Shown one piece after another: positions 5,766 to 5,776 of a stretch of 5,776 nucleotides of DNA (position 1 is its first letter; each line of letters starts with the position of its first letter). Location: assembly GCA_964483245.1 (NCBI GenBank), contig CAZABP010000103.1:1-5776 (forward strand), in the 5' to 3' direction. Made by a program: the position numbers and the translations under genes. Under the pieces are notes generated by a model that saw only the letters and a program-made list of their open reading frames with translations, was not told the DNA's origin and made no database searches. Source of the stretch: CAZABP01 sp964483245. Lineage in GTDB: Bacteria > Planctomycetota > UBA1135 > UBA2386.

Positions 5766-5776
5766 ACGAAGCCTTC
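5642..5776 (+). pseudogene. ribD: 5'-truncated RibD (riboflavin deaminase) fragment, running off the window
   Basis: Reading from 5642 gives 45 codons without a stop to the window end. ARVVAAMEDPNPAVSGAG, then IAQLRAAGITVDVGLLETEA and QRLNEAF match the RibD deaminase domain. E. coli RibD, from memory, has RVVASMQDPNP, LQQAGIDV and EAEQLNKGF in the same order. RibD deaminates and then reduces the pyrimidine intermediate after GTP cyclohydrolase II in riboflavin synthesis. About the first 95-100 residues are missing, including the zinc-binding HAE and PCxxC motifs of the deaminase. No ribosome site or proper start precedes it; GTG 5648 and ATG 5660 are the only nearby candidates and would not restore the domain. 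The frame is +2 relative to the glutamine synthetase piece, so it is not a translational fusion. The reductase domain may continue beyond 5776. Confidence 0.85.

Noticed and set aside
4154..5776. A linked GTP-derived cofactor cluster (pterin enzyme plus RibD)
   Set aside because: RibD is a truncated fragment across a suspect join, and the cupin and glutamine synthetase between them have no role in those pathways.

Overview
This is a GC-rich bacterial window (roughly two-thirds G+C by eye) carrying five gene bodies plus a truncated sixth. Two large exported proteins on the minus strand end in a related beta-rich C-terminal module, of a style I associate with secreted proteins of Planctomycetota. 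A class III glutamine synthetase start and a PTPS-III-type pterin enzyme are compatible with that. The phylum is an inference from protein style, not from a marker gene.

Layout. At 88-2319 (minus) is a secreted protein fusing a C-type-lectin-like domain to an arylsulfotransferase (ASST-type) propeller. The 608-bp gap at 2320-2927 has no supported gene but holds a good minus-strand intrinsic terminator at 2543-2578. At 2928-3935 (minus) is a second secreted protein of unknown function. A 218-bp gap follows, with a strong hairpin 7 nt past the stop of the next gene. At 4154-4645 (minus) is a 6-pyruvoyl-tetrahydropterin-synthase-family enzyme with the ExxHGH signature of the PTPS-III (folate-type) subgroup. 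A small ChrR-like cupin at 4687-5013 (plus) is divergent from it. After a 209-bp gap, a class III glutamine synthetase begins at 5223 (plus) behind a strong Shine-Dalgarno sequence.

The most unusual feature is at about 5642-5650. The glutamine synthetase matches its family for about 142 residues and then stops matching abruptly. From the same bases, in another reading frame, the DNA encodes an internal piece of the RibD riboflavin-biosynthesis deaminase, which runs off the window end. The two families share only GCGCGCG at the join. This is either a real microhomology deletion or rearrangement that destroyed both genes, or a chimeric assembly. The sequence alone cannot decide.

How the genes work together: the two exported proteins probably belong to the same cell-surface or periplasmic repertoire, because both have signal peptides and a similar C-terminal module. 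They are separated by a terminator, so they are unlikely to form an operon. The pterin enzyme, cupin, glutamine synthetase and RibD pieces show no convincing shared pathway. I did not find a CRISPR array, tRNA, rRNA, insertion sequence or recognisable defence system.
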